Source: Amycolatopsis marina
GTDB taxonomy: Bacteria > Actinomycetota > Actinomycetes > Mycobacteriales > Pseudonocardiaceae
Length of the DNA stretch: 64,000 nt
Assembly: GCF_900111885.1 (NCBI RefSeq)
Contig: NZ_FOKG01000023.1
Span: forward strand, 31,088 to 95,087
Direction: 5' to 3'
The notes beneath the pieces were generated by a model. That model did no database searches. It was given only the letters and a program-made list of their open reading frames with translations, and was not told where the DNA came from. The position numbers were made by a program, and so were the translations under genes. Each line of letters opens with the position of its first letter. The first letter of the stretch is position 1. This document shows positions 1-8,927 of this stretch, piece by piece.

Positions 1-2482
1 CGTCCCACCAGACGTAACGCTTGCGCTCGCTCCACGGATTGCCGTCCGGATCGGCGGAAGCACGGTTGTACAGGATCCGCCGGTTGTCCGGCCAGGCCCA
101 GGCCCACCCGGGGGCGACCCAGCTCTGCTCGGACCCGGGCTGCCGGTTCGCCGCGTGGTTGTGCCCGTCGGCATACACGCCGCAGTAGATCCAGCAACCG
201 CACGAGGTCGACCCGTCGTCCTTCAGCTGCGGGTATCCGGACAGCGGACCGTCGGGACCGCTGCCGTTGATCTCGGCCAGCACCGACTCGGCACTCGGCT
301 CGGCGATCTCCCCCTCGGTCGGGTATGACCAGGTCAACTCCTGCACCGGCAGGTCACGTGGGTCGGTACTCGTGCGCAGCTTCTCCCTGATGATCCGGCC
401 GAGGTGGTAGTAGAACCACAGCTCGCTGCGTGCGTCGCCGGAGGGCTCCACGGCCTTGTGGTGCCACTGCAACAACCGCTGGGTGTTGGTGAAGGTGCCG
501 TCCTTCTCCGTGTGCGAGGCGGCGGGCAGGAAGAACACCTCGGTACCGATCTCCTCGGTCCGCAGCTCGCCGGTCTCGATCTCCGGCCCGTCCTTCCAGA
601 ACGTCGCGCTCTCGATCAGCTGCAGATCCCGGACCACGAGCCAGTCCAGGTTGGCCATGCCGAGGCGCTGCAGTTTCCCGTTCGCCGACCCGACGGCCGG
701 GTTCTCGCCGACCAGGAAGTAGCCCCTGCACTCGCCCTTGAGCTGGTTGTAGACCGTCTGATAGGTCCCGTGGTCCCCGGTGAGCCGGGGCAGGTGATCG
801 AAGCGGAAGTCGTTGTCCGCCGTCGCGTGCTCGCCCCAGTAGGCCTTGAGCAGACTGACCACGTAGGACCGCATGTTGCCCCAGAACCCGGTCTTGCCCG
901 CGTCCGCGCCGACGAACGTGTCGAGATCCAGGTTCTCCTTGGCGTGCGGCATCGGGATGTAGCCGGGCAGGATGTTGAACAGCGTCGGGATGTCGGTGGA
1001 ACCCTGGATGCTGGCGTGCCCGCGCAGGGCCAGAATCCCACCGCCCGGCCTGCCGATGTTGCCGAGCAGTGTCTGCAGGATCGACGCCGTTCGGATGTAC
1101 TGCACGCCGACCGTGTGCTGCGTCCAGCCGACCGAGTACACCCACGCGGTGGTCCGCTCGCGCCCCGAGTTCGCCGTCACGGCCTCGGCGACCTCGAGGA
1201 ACTGCTCGACCGGAACGCCGCAGACGTCGGCGACCAGTTCTGGGGTGTAGCGGGCGAAGTGGCGCTTGAGTACCTGGTAGACGCAGCGGGGGTGCTCCAG
1301 TGTCGGATCGATCCTCGGCTTGGCGCCCACGCTCGCACCGCCACTGCCGTAGCTGTCGCCGTGCGCGGTCTCCTCGTGCTGCTCGCCTCCGCCCTGCTGC
1401 TCGTTGTCGCGCGCCATCTCCTCCTCGGCCGGGATCCAGTGCTCCCGCTTGCCGGCGGCGGGGGCGACCTCGGCGCCCTCGTAGGACCAGCTGGCCACGT
1501 CGTACTGGCGGCCCTCCGAGTCGTAGCCCGAGAACAGCCCGTCGAGGTCCTCGGTGTCGGCGAAGTCCTCCCGCAGGATCGCGCCCGCGTTGGTGTAGGC
1601 CACGACGTACTCGCGGAAGTCGAGCCCGTTCTGCAGCACGTGGTTGACCAGACCGCCGAGGAACGCGATGTCACTGCCCGCGCGCAGGGCCACATGCGAG
1701 TCGGCCAGCGCGCTGGTACGGGTGAATCGCGGATCGACGTGGATGATCTTCGCCCCGCGGTTCTTCGCCTCCATCACCCACTGGAAACCGACCGGGTGGC
1801 ACTCGGCCATGTTCGAACCCTGGATGACGATGCAGTCGGAGTTCGCGAGGTCCTGCTGAAACGTCGTGGCGCCGCCGCGACCGAAGGAGGTCCCCAGACC
1901 GGGAACCGTGGAGGAGTGTCAAATACGGGCCTGATTCTCGATCTGTACCGCGCCGAGCGCCGTGTACAGCTTCTTCATCAGGTAGTTCTCTTCGTTGTCC
2001 AGCGTGGCCCCGCCGAGGCTGGCGAAACCGTCGGTCCGGTTGAGCCGGGCACCGTGCTCATCGGTGTCCTGCCAGGTCTCGCGCCGGGTGGCGATGACCC
2101 GGTCGGCGATCATCTCCATCGCGTCGTCCAGCGACAGTGACTCCCACTCCCGGGCGTAGGGACGGCGGTAGAGCACCCGGTCGACACGGCTGGGGCTGGT
2201 CACCAGCTGCTTGCTGGCCGCCCCCTTCGGGCAGAGCCTGCCTCGCGAGATGGGCGAGTCCGGGTCGCCCTCGATCTGGGTGACCGCACCGTCCTTGACG
2301 TACACCCGCTGTCCACAACCGACAGCGCAGTACGGGCAGATTGACTTGACGACCCGGTCCGCGTCCTCGACGCGGGCACGCAGTTGCTTCGATCGGTCGG
2401 ACTGGGCCGCGGCACCAAGACCGAGCCGGTCACCACCGGTCAGCTGCCGGATCACCGGCCAGCCCTCGATCCACTGCCGCAC
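1..2482 (-). CDS. fdhA: Formate dehydrogenase major subunit, selenoprotein, truncated at window edge
   Basis: Molybdopterin-dependent formate dehydrogenase catalytic subunit, oxidising formate to CO2. The N-terminus has a 4Fe-4S site (CPYCAVGC from residue 49, then CPKG at 84-87) and the signature GDPDSPISRGRLCPKG. At codon 188 (1919-1921) the frame meets TGA, but the same frame continues as HSSTVPGLGTSFGRGGATT and then NMAECHPVGFQW, which are conserved FDH segments, and stays open to base 2 (ending NPWSERKRYVWWD). UGA lies where FdhF-type enzymes carry the Mo/W-ligating selenocysteine, so it is read as Sec rather than stop. The GTG at 2482 is the only usable start, because an in-frame TGA lies four codons upstream. 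About 827 codons are inside the window; the C-terminus is missing. It is last in a leftward series selA-selB-channel-fdhA. Confidence 0.93.
1886..1921 (-). promoter_or_regulatory. Bacterial SECIS element after the fdhA UGA codon
   Basis: Read on the minus strand, the UGA (1921-1919) is followed after 18 nt by a hairpin at 1907-1889: GGU-U-CCC, loop GGUCUG, GGGACC. GGU pairs with ACC and CCC with GGG, leaving a single bulged U. The E. coli fdhF SECIS has the same layout: bulged U, GGUCU apical loop and the same 18-nt distance from UGA. These are the features SelB is known to recognise. SelB is encoded about 1.2 kb upstream of fdhA. Confidence 0.88.
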
Positions 2483-2562
2483 GCTCGATCACCGTTTCCG
2501 ATCGCCGTTTCCGCCGACCTCATCAACGGTAGGGGGTGCGGGCACAACACGCAGTGCGGCGC

Positions 2563-3621
2563 TCACTCGTCCCACTCGTGCAATGGCACGTCCGAACGCG
2601 ACCAGCGATGCAGGCCTTCGAGGAAGATCCTGGTACGGCACACGGTCTCGGTCGCCTGCTGGTGCTCGGCAGGCGGGACCGCAAGGCCGAGCGCACCGGA
2701 CAGGACGCGATCGACGGCGGCCACCGCGGCGCGATCACGATCGGTTGGCTCTGGATCGGCGAGAGCGCTGGTGACGGCCGCACCGAGGTAGGTCTCGGCG
2801 ATCGTGGACTGCAGCCGTATCAGTGCCGAGCAGAGTGCCTCGGCCGCCGTCCGCAGACCGGGTGCGTACCCGGTGGCGACGAGGGCGGTCACCGTCGCCT
2901 CCGCGACGTGCCGCAGCGCGGGCTCAGGGTCGTACTCCGGACGGCGGGAGCGGTAGGTGAACCCGACCAGCGGGTAGCGGTGCACCATCTCGTCCACCGC
3001 GCGCACGTGCTCCGCCCAGCTCCGGCAACGCTCGCGGGTCTCGTCGACTCCTGCCTCACCGAGACAGTCGGTGAGCATGGTGACGCCACCACACGCCCGC
3101 GCGTCGTCATGGACGGCGAGGGTGAACCGGTTGCGCGTCGCTACGCCGCTGACGACTTCGAGCACGTAGGTGGCCATCCCGGTGAACATGGTGAAGCCGA
3201 CACCCGCACCGAACACCGAGAGCAGCTCGGCCTGCGTGGACAACGGGGTGACATCCCCGTAGCCGAGCACCGTGGTCGTCCCCGCCGCGAAATACAGGGC
3301 GTCGACGAAGGTGGGCGCGCCGAGGTCGGTCTGAATCGCGAACTCGGTGCCAAGTATGGGCCAGGCCGCCACCGCGAGCCCGACGGTGGCCAGCAGGATC
3401 CAGCCGAGGAAGGTGCAGGCCACGATCACTGGCCCGGCCAGTCCGAGCACGTACGTGCCGAGCCGGGACAGCCGGGCGCTCAGCAGAGTCGTCACCGCCC
3501 ACACCGTCCGTCGGATCGCGGTGGCGAGCAGCCCTTCGCGGTCCGGGTGGAGCACGGTGGCGGCGGCGTCCCAGGCCACCAGCACGATCAGGCCGAAACC
3601 CAGTATCTGTACAGCGATCAC
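2563..3621 (-). CDS. Two-pore-type (Ion_trans_2) potassium channel family protein
   Basis: A 352-residue membrane protein. Hydrophobic segments occur near residues 2-22, 60-88 and 130-160. A pore loop carries the potassium selectivity filter (TTTVLGYGDV, about residues 115-124). The region after about residue 165 is soluble, has no recognised ligand-binding domain and is of unknown role. The GTG at 3621 lies 36 bp after the selB stop; the frame is open back to that stop, so a slightly earlier CTG start is possible. It is co-directional with selB and fdhA and probably co-transcribed. The family suggests a role in potassium conductance; a link to formate oxidation is only an inference from position. 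Confidence 0.75.
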   Translation of the reverse strand: MIAVQILGFGLIVLVAWDAAATVLHPDREGLLATAIRRTVWAVTTLLSARLSRLGTYVLGLAGPVIVACTFLGWILLATVGLAVAAWPILGTEFAIQTDLGAPTFVDALYFAAGTTTVLGYGDVTPLSTQAELLSVFGAGVGFTMFTGMATYVLEVVSGVATRNRFTLAVHDDARACGGVTMLTDCLGEAGVDETRERCRSWAEHVRAVDEMVHRYPLVGFTYRSRRPEYDPEPALRHVAEATVTALVATGYAPGLRTAAEALCSALIRLQSTIAETYLGAAVTSALADPEPTDRDRAAVAAVDRVLSGALGLAVPPAEHQQATETVCRTRIFLEGLHRWSRSDVPLHEWDE

Positions 3622-3657
3622 CGGGAAGGAGTACCCGCCCAGCTGTAACTGACGCGG

Positions 3658-5406
3658 CTACAGGCAGGTACGGCTTCCGTCCGGGTGCCGGACGGTGACG
3701 CCGTTGGCGTCGAGCCGCTCCAGCAGCGGCACCGCGACCCTGCGGGTGGTGTCGAGCGCCCTCCGGGCCTGACTCACGGTGAACGGCTCGCCGAGCGCAC
3801 GCAGTGCTTCCGCCGCCCGCGCCACGGCGTCCGGGCCGAGCACGACGCCGTCGGCGATCCGGGTGAGCCTGCCCAGCCGGACGGCCGCGGCCAGCTCCCG
3901 CGGCCCCAGCCGCAGCTCGGCCAGCTCGTCGGCCTCCGGCGCGCGGAACGGCTCCCGCGCGAACCACGACTCCAGCACCCGCACCGGTTCCTCGACCTCG
4001 GGAGGCAGTCCGGCACCAGCTCGGCGCACGACACCGTCGGACAGCTCAAGTCCGGTGTCCGCCAGCACCCGGGCGAGCAGGTCGGCTGCGGGCAGTCCGA
4101 GCTCACGGCGCACTGCCTCCGCGGGCATTCCTCCGGTGACCGGATCCCGCGCGTACCAGTCGCCCACGACGTGCTCCGCCCGCCCTGCGAGTTCCGCCCA
4201 GCGCTCCTCGTTGACCAGCCAGTCACCAACACGCCCGCCGATTTCCGGCAAGCCGGCCGCGCGCAGCTCGGCAGCACGCACGTATCCACGCCTACGGACG
4301 AGCATTCGGCTGAGATCGGCGGGTCCAGCGCCGTCGAGTTCTCCCGCGCGCGCCCGCGCCGCACCACGGCGGCCGAGCCGGGGCGGATCGACGTCGAGCA
4401 CGTCAACGCCTGCCGCCACCCGGTGCTGTCCCGGATCCCGCAGCAGCCCGACGTCACCGACCCGCACCGGCAGCGGCCGGGCCAGGGTCAGACGCGCGGT
4501 GTCCGTGCCAAGTGGGCGGACGCGGACGCCTACGGCGGCCGAGCCGACGTGCAGCACGAGTTCGCGGTGCAGCGCGGCCGACTCGTCGCCGCGGAGGCGT
4601 ACGTCCAGCTCACCGGAGTAGGGCCACGCGCCGGGGGTGAGCAGCGCATCGCCCCTGCCGACTCGGCCCCGGTCGGTGCCCCGCAGATTGACCGCCACCC
4701 GGGACACGGCACGGGCTTCGGTGACATCGGAGCCGAGCGCCTGCAAACCGCGGACGCGCACGGTCTCGCCAGTGCCCGCGATGGTGAGCACATCGCCGAT
4801 CCGCAGCGTGCCCGCCGCGAGCGTGCCGGTCACCACCGTCCCTGCTCCCCGGACGGTGAACGCGCGGTCGATCCAGAGCCGGACGTCGGCGTCCTGCTCG
4901 GGCGCGGGCAGGCGGTCCGCGAGCGCCGCGAGTTCGGTGCGCAGGAAGGGAAAACCGACACCGGTTCTACCGCTGACGGCGACCGCGGGGACGGCGCCGA
5001 GGCTCGTCGCGGCGATCCTGTCCAGCGCCTCCTGTGTCGCGGACGCGGGATCGGCCCTGTCCGCCTTGGTGACGACCAGCAGCCCGTGCCGGACACCGAG
5101 CGCGTCCACCGCGGCGAGGTGCTCCGCGGACTGGGGCATCCAGCCCTCGTCCGCGGCGACCACGAACATCACCGCGGGCACCGGCCCCACCCCGGCGAGC
5201 ATGTTGGGCACGAACCGCTCGTGCCCTGGGACGTCCACAAAGGCCAGTGTTTCGCCTTCGCCGAGGTCGGTCCAGGCGAAACCGAGGTCGATGGTGAGCC
5301 CCCTGGCCTTTTCCTCGGCCAGCCGGTCCGGCTGCATCCCGGTCAACCGTTGGACCACTGTGGACTTTCCGTGGTCGACGTGCCCGGCGGTGGCTACGAC
5401 GTGCAT
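3658..5406 (-). CDS. selB: Selenocysteine-specific translation elongation factor SelB
   Basis: GTPase that carries Sec-tRNA(Sec) to the ribosome at UGA codons marked by a SECIS hairpin. The N-terminus has the G1 loop (GHVDHGKST at residues 9-17), then DVPGHE (G3) and TKAD (G4), followed by EF-Tu-like beta-barrel domains and C-terminal winged-helix repeats that bind the SECIS RNA. It has 582 residues, near the 614 of E. coli SelB. The ATG at 5406 (MHVVATAGHVDHGK) is preferred over an in-frame start 22 codons upstream because homologues begin there. It overlaps the end of selA by 13 bp, indicating translational coupling. Confidence 0.95.
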   Translation of the reverse strand: MHVVATAGHVDHGKSTVVQRLTGMQPDRLAEEKARGLTIDLGFAWTDLGEGETLAFVDVPGHERFVPNMLAGVGPVPAVMFVVAADEGWMPQSAEHLAAVDALGVRHGLLVVTKADRADPASATQEALDRIAATSLGAVPAVAVSGRTGVGFPFLRTELAALADRLPAPEQDADVRLWIDRAFTVRGAGTVVTGTLAAGTLRIGDVLTIAGTGETVRVRGLQALGSDVTEARAVSRVAVNLRGTDRGRVGRGDALLTPGAWPYSGELDVRLRGDESAALHRELVLHVGSAAVGVRVRPLGTDTARLTLARPLPVRVGDVGLLRDPGQHRVAAGVDVLDVDPPRLGRRGAARARAGELDGAGPADLSRMLVRRRGYVRAAELRAAGLPEIGGRVGDWLVNEERWAELAGRAEHVVGDWYARDPVTGGMPAEAVRRELGLPAADLLARVLADTGLELSDGVVRRAGAGLPPEVEEPVRVLESWFAREPFRAPEADELAELRLGPRELAAAVRLGRLTRIADGVVLGPDAVARAAEALRALGEPFTVSQARRALDTTRRVAVPLLERLDANGVTVRHPDGSRTCL

Positions 5407-6704
5407 CGGCGCACGGCCTCCAGCAGTTGCTCGTCGCTGTCCTCCGCCACCGTACGTAGGTCGAGCAGGCACCGACCACGCTCGATCCGGCCGACGACAG
5501 CGGGATCCCCGGCGCGCAGGGCGGCGGCGTAGTCCTCGGGGAGGCTGACCGCGGCGCTCGGCAGGCGCACACCCGGCGCGCCGCCTCCGCCGACGGCCGC
5601 CGCCGATTCGACGGGCACGGCATCGACGCCCTCCGCGGCCAGCCTGTCCGCCAGCCGGGCTGCCCGGTCGAGCAACGGGGGCAGGTCGGCGTCCAGCGCC
5701 GCCCGTACCGGCGGTGCCGGTCCGCGCAGGGTCGCCTCCAACGCGGCGAGGGTCAGCTTGTCCACCCGCAGGGCACGGGCGGCCGGGTGTCTGCGCAGGC
5801 GCTGCACCAGGTCGGCGTCGCCCAGCAGCAGCCCGGCCTGCGGGCCGCCGAGCAACTTGTCCCCGCTGGCTGTCACCAGCCTGGCTCCCTCGCGCAGCGC
5901 GGTGTCCGCGTCGGGCTCGTCAGGCAGGGCGGGGTGCGGGGCGAGCAGGCCGGAACCGATGTCGGCCACGATCGGCACTCCGAGACCGGCGAGTTCGGGC
6001 ACCGCGACCTCGGAGGTGAAACCGGTGACCAGGAAGTTCGACGGGTGCACCTTGAGCACGAAAGCCGTGGCCGGTCCGATGGCTTCGGCATAGTCGGCGA
6101 GGTGTGTGCGGTTGGTCGTGCCCACCTCGCGGAGTCTGGCTCCGGTCGAGGCCAGCAGGTCCGGAATCCGGAAGCCGTCGCCGATCTCGACCAGTTCGCC
6201 CCTGCTGACCACGATCTCCCCGCCGTCTCCCGCCAGTGCCAGTGCACACAGCAGGAGTGCGGCGGCGTTGTTGTTCACGACGTGGACGTCGCCTGCCGAC
6301 GGCACGGCGTCGGCGAGAGCCGCGAGCGCACCCCGGCCACGGCGGGCGCGCGTTCCGGTGGTCAGATCGAACTCGACGTCGGTGTTTCCACCCGAGGTCA
6401 TGACCGCGTCCAGTGCGGCCCGCGACAGTGGTGCCCTGCCGAGGTTGGTGTGCACCAGGACGCCGGTGGCGTTGAGCACCGCGCAGGAACTGGAGGCCAG
6501 CGTCGGCAGGGCGGCCAGCGCGGCACCGGGTACCTCGTCCGGTGCGATCTCGCCCGCCCGCGCCCGCTGCTGCGCGGTCACCACGACCGACTTCACCACC
6601 GCTCGGCCGAGGACGCGTTCGGCCTCGGCCAGCCGGGGATGTGCGAGCACGGCGTCGGTGCGCGGAATCCTCCTGCGCGGGTCGTCGTCCGGCTCACCGG
6701 CCAT
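5394..6704 (-). CDS. selA: L-seryl-tRNA(Sec) selenium transferase SelA
   Basis: PLP enzyme that converts Ser-tRNA(Sec) to Sec-tRNA(Sec) using selenophosphate. It has 436 residues, in the usual SelA range. Conserved segments visible are NATGVLVHTNLGRAPLS (about 78-94), NNNAAALLL (144-152), the aspartate in VADIGSG (246-252) and the PLP-lysine motif SGDKLLGGPQAG with Lys283. The frame extends a further 206 codons upstream without a stop, but that part runs antisense through selC and selD; the ATG at 6704 begins the recognisable protein. It lies 26 bp after selC on the same strand. Confidence 0.94.
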   Translation of the reverse strand: MAGEPDDDPRRRIPRTDAVLAHPRLAEAERVLGRAVVKSVVVTAQQRARAGEIAPDEVPGAALAALPTLASSSCAVLNATGVLVHTNLGRAPLSRAALDAVMTSGGNTDVEFDLTTGTRARRGRGALAALADAVPSAGDVHVVNNNAAALLLCALALAGDGGEIVVSRGELVEIGDGFRIPDLLASTGARLREVGTTNRTHLADYAEAIGPATAFVLKVHPSNFLVTGFTSEVAVPELAGLGVPIVADIGSGLLAPHPALPDEPDADTALREGARLVTASGDKLLGGPQAGLLLGDADLVQRLRRHPAARALRVDKLTLAALEATLRGPAPPVRAALDADLPPLLDRAARLADRLAAEGVDAVPVESAAAVGGGGAPGVRLPSAAVSLPEDYAAALRAGDPAVVGRIERGRCLLDLRTVAEDSDEQLLEAVRRCTS

Positions 6705-6730
6705 GCGGGCGCGCCTCCCCCTGGGACGGT

Positions 6731-6825
6731 TGGCGGAGGCGGACGGGAATCGAACCCGCCAACGGCAGTGCCTGCCGTTCAACGGTGTTGAAGACCGCGC
6801 CGGCCACCAGACCGGATACGCCTCC
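6731..6825 (-). tRNA. selC: tRNA-Sec (anticodon UCA)
   Basis: A 95-nt tRNA with the hallmarks of selenocysteine tRNA. The anticodon loop is CTTCAAC (anticodon UCA) on the stem GCGGT/ACCGT. There is a long variable arm with an 8-bp stem (AACGGCAG/CTGCCGTT), the T loop TTCGATT, a G discriminator and an encoded CCA end. The acceptor stem GGAGGCG/CGCCTCC is 7 clear pairs; the eighth pair typical of tRNA-Sec is a T-C mismatch here. E. coli selC is also 95 nt. It lies between selA (same strand) and the divergent selD. Confidence 0.95.
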
Positions 6826-6902
6826 CTTGTGTGCAAGCTCTGCCATCCTCGCAAGGACGGCCACGATCTGCGACCTGTGGGATGAAACGGCAGCATGGGG
6901 GC

Positions 6903-7895
6903 ATGGGTTACCGGCTGACGCAGTACGCGCACGGCGGCGGGTGCGCGTGCAAGATCCCGCCCGGCGAACTGGAGGACATGGTTCGCGGACTGTCCACGCC
7001 CGTGGCGGAGGGCAGCGCCGGTGAACTGCTGGTCGGTCTCGACCACGGCGACGACGCGGCGGCGGTGCGTGTCACCGACGGCATCGCGGTGATCGCCACG
7101 ACGGACTTCTTCACGCCGGTGGTGGACGATCCGTACGACTGGGGCCGGATCGCTGCGGCAAACGCGCTGTCCGATGTCTACGCGATGGGCGGACGGCCCG
7201 TCGTCGCGCTGAACCTGCTCGGCTGGCCACGTGACGTGCTGCCGTTCGAGTTGGCCACCGAGGTGCTGCGCGGCGGTTCGGACGTGTGCGCGAAGGCGGG
7301 TTGTCATCTCGCGGGCGGACACAGCGTCGACGACCCCGAACCGAAGTACGGGCTCGCGGTGACCGGCACCGCCGACCCGCAGCGGCTGTTGCGCAACGAC
7401 GCGGGCCGTCCTGGCATGCCCCTCTCACTGACCAAGCCGCTGGGGATCGGCGTGCTCAACACCAGGCACAAGGCCACCGGTGAGCGGCACGAGCAGGCGA
7501 TCGACACCATGGTGTCGCTCAACGCGGCGTCGTCGAGGGCAGCGCTGGCGGCCGGCATCCGCTGCGCCACGGACATCACCGGCTTCGGCCTGCTCGGCCA
7601 CCTGCACAAACTGGCGAGGGCCAGCGGCGTCACGGCGGTGCTGGACTCCGCCACGGTGCCCTACCTCGACGGCGCCCGCGAAGCGCTGCGCGACGGCTAC
7701 GTCAGCGGCGGCACCCGCCGCAACCTCGACTGGGTCCGTCCCCATGTGGACCTGATGGCGATCACCGAGGAAGAGGCCCTCCTGCTGGCCGACGCCCAAA
7801 CCTCCGGTGGCCTCCTAGTAGCAGGCGAAATCCCCGGCGCTCCGGTAATCGGCGAACTGATCCCCCGCACAGCCCACACAATTCAAGTCCGCTAA
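6903..7895 (+). CDS. selD: Selenide, water dikinase (selenophosphate synthetase)
   Basis: Makes selenophosphate, the selenium donor for SelA, from selenide and ATP. It has 330 residues. The N-terminal HGGGCACK corresponds to HGAGCGCK of E. coli SelD, so Cys14 and Lys17 match the essential Cys17 and Lys20; the catalytic residue is Cys, not Sec. Other conserved parts are DDAAAVRV, TTDFFTPVVDDPYDWGRIAAANALSDVYAMGG and the glycine-rich CATDITGFGLLGH. The ATG at 6903 matches the homologous start; another in-frame ATG lies seven codons upstream. It is divergent from selC-selA-selB, with 77 bp for both promoters. Confidence 0.95.
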   Translation: MGYRLTQYAHGGGCACKIPPGELEDMVRGLSTPVAEGSAGELLVGLDHGDDAAAVRVTDGIAVIATTDFFTPVVDDPYDWGRIAAANALSDVYAMGGRPVVALNLLGWPRDVLPFELATEVLRGGSDVCAKAGCHLAGGHSVDDPEPKYGLAVTGTADPQRLLRNDAGRPGMPLSLTKPLGIGVLNTRHKATGERHEQAIDTMVSLNAASSRAALAAGIRCATDITGFGLLGHLHKLARASGVTAVLDSATVPYLDGAREALRDGYVSGGTRRNLDWVRPHVDLMAITEEEALLLADAQTSGGLLVAGEIPGAPVIGELIPRTAHTIQVR

Positions 7896-7955
7896 CTTTG
7901 CACATCCGCACCCCGAGTTTGCAGATCCGCAGCCCGACTTTGCACTTCCGGGGGT
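7896..7955 (+). repeat. 21-bp direct repeat, about 2.7 copies, directly after the selD stop
   Basis: CTTTGCACATCCGCACCCCGA (7896-7916) is followed by GTTTGCAGATCCGCAGCCCGA (7917-7937) and a partial CTTTGCACTTCCG (7938-7950). The array starts on the base after the TAA and marks the boundary with the lower-GC island. Function unknown; no good hairpin is obvious. Confidence 0.8.
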
Positions 7956-8048
7956 TGTTCAGTCAGTACGTCTGCTGATCCCACAAGTTACGACTCGGCG
8001 TAGCCTCCAGGCAACGTTCTTCTCACCTGGCGAGGCTTGCACGAAGCT

Positions 8049-8783
8049 ATGAACATCAACAAACTCATCGACTCACACAGCGACTTCTGGCGGATCGACA
8101 GCTTCCTGTCCCGACTCCGTCGCGACACACTTGATCGACTTGCGACCGTTGGACGCCTCGTGGAGTTTCGCGCTGGTGACACGCTAATCACCGAGGGAGA
8201 CGATGACACAGCTGTCCTTCTCTTACTGTCCTCGTTCGTCAAGATTACGGCTGCGCTGGATGGTACTGGAGACGCTCTGCTGGCACTGCGCTTCGGCGGA
8301 GACGTGGTAGGTGAAATGGCTGCAGTCGACCATGGCAAGCGCTCAGCCACCGTTAGGGCGTGCGGCCGCGCGCCCGTGATCGCCGTGTCTATCGATCGCG
8401 GCGACTTCTTGTCCACCCTCAGACCAGACCCCGAGGCGATGCTGACCTTGACGGCTACGATCAGCAGCAAGCTGAGGTCAGCGAACCAACGCCGGATCGA
8501 TTTCACCGGCTGCTCTACGCCCGTTCGATTGGCCAAGGTTCTACTCGAGCTAGCTAGCACTCACGGGGACTCGAGCAACGGCGCGACAGTGATCGGAGTT
8601 GACCTCACCCAGATCGAGGTCGGCACTCTAGTCGGTGTCAAGCAAGCAACAGCCGAAAGGGGCTTACGCAAGCTCAGGAGCAGCGGGCTCGTCGATACAA
8701 GCGGCAGACGGTTCATCGTTCGCGACCTGGAAGCCCTACGCCGCTTGGCCAACCACGGCCCCGTAGGCGTACCCATCGTTTGA
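8049..8783 (+). CDS. Crp/Fnr-family cyclic-nucleotide-binding transcriptional regulator
   Basis: A 244-residue protein with an N-terminal cNMP-binding beta-roll (about residues 20-130, including RAGDTLITEGDDDTAVLLLLSS and a GDVVGEMAAVDHGKRSATVRA phosphate-binding-cassette-like stretch) and a C-terminal Crp-type winged helix (about 160-235, with GVKQATAERGLRKLRSSGLV as recognition region). The ATG at 8049 is chosen; a TTG four codons upstream is possible. Its position directly upstream of a nucleotide cyclase operon suggests it senses that cyclase's product or represses the operon. The ligand cannot be told from sequence. Codon use is less GC-rich than the selenium genes, consistent with an acquired segment. 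Confidence 0.85.
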   Translation: MNINKLIDSHSDFWRIDSFLSRLRRDTLDRLATVGRLVEFRAGDTLITEGDDDTAVLLLLSSFVKITAALDGTGDALLALRFGGDVVGEMAAVDHGKRSATVRACGRAPVIAVSIDRGDFLSTLRPDPEAMLTLTATISSKLRSANQRRIDFTGCSTPVRLAKVLLELASTHGDSSNGATVIGVDLTQIEVGTLVGVKQATAERGLRKLRSSGLVDTSGRRFIVRDLEALRRLANHGPVGVPIV

Positions 8784-8927
8784 TGGCTTACTTGGCGGGT
8801 TAGGTGACGCTCGACGATGCTGTTCGCCACAAGTTCGAGTTTTCAAGCGCGCCTCACTGCGGACAGCAGGTAAGCCGTCACTGGGAGAACGCTAACAGGG
8901 CCGCTTGATCTACGACTGCCGATAGTT

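Noticed and set aside
477..495. Any feature at window bases 477-495
   Set aside because: Those numbers are residue positions in the cyclase, entered in one finding; the DNA interval meant is 10421-10477, and window bases 477-495 are ordinary fdhA coding sequence.
1919..1921. fdhA as a pseudogene or two separate genes split by TGA
   Set aside because: The frame continues as conserved FDH sequence, the UGA is at the Sec position, a SECIS follows, and all Sec-decoding genes are adjacent.
404..2140. Long plus-strand ORF of 578 codons
   Set aside because: It is antisense to fdhA; its composition is that of a high-GC shadow frame and no domain is recognisable.
7896..7955. CRISPR array
   Set aside because: Units are contiguous 21-bp repeats without spacers, and no cas genes are present.
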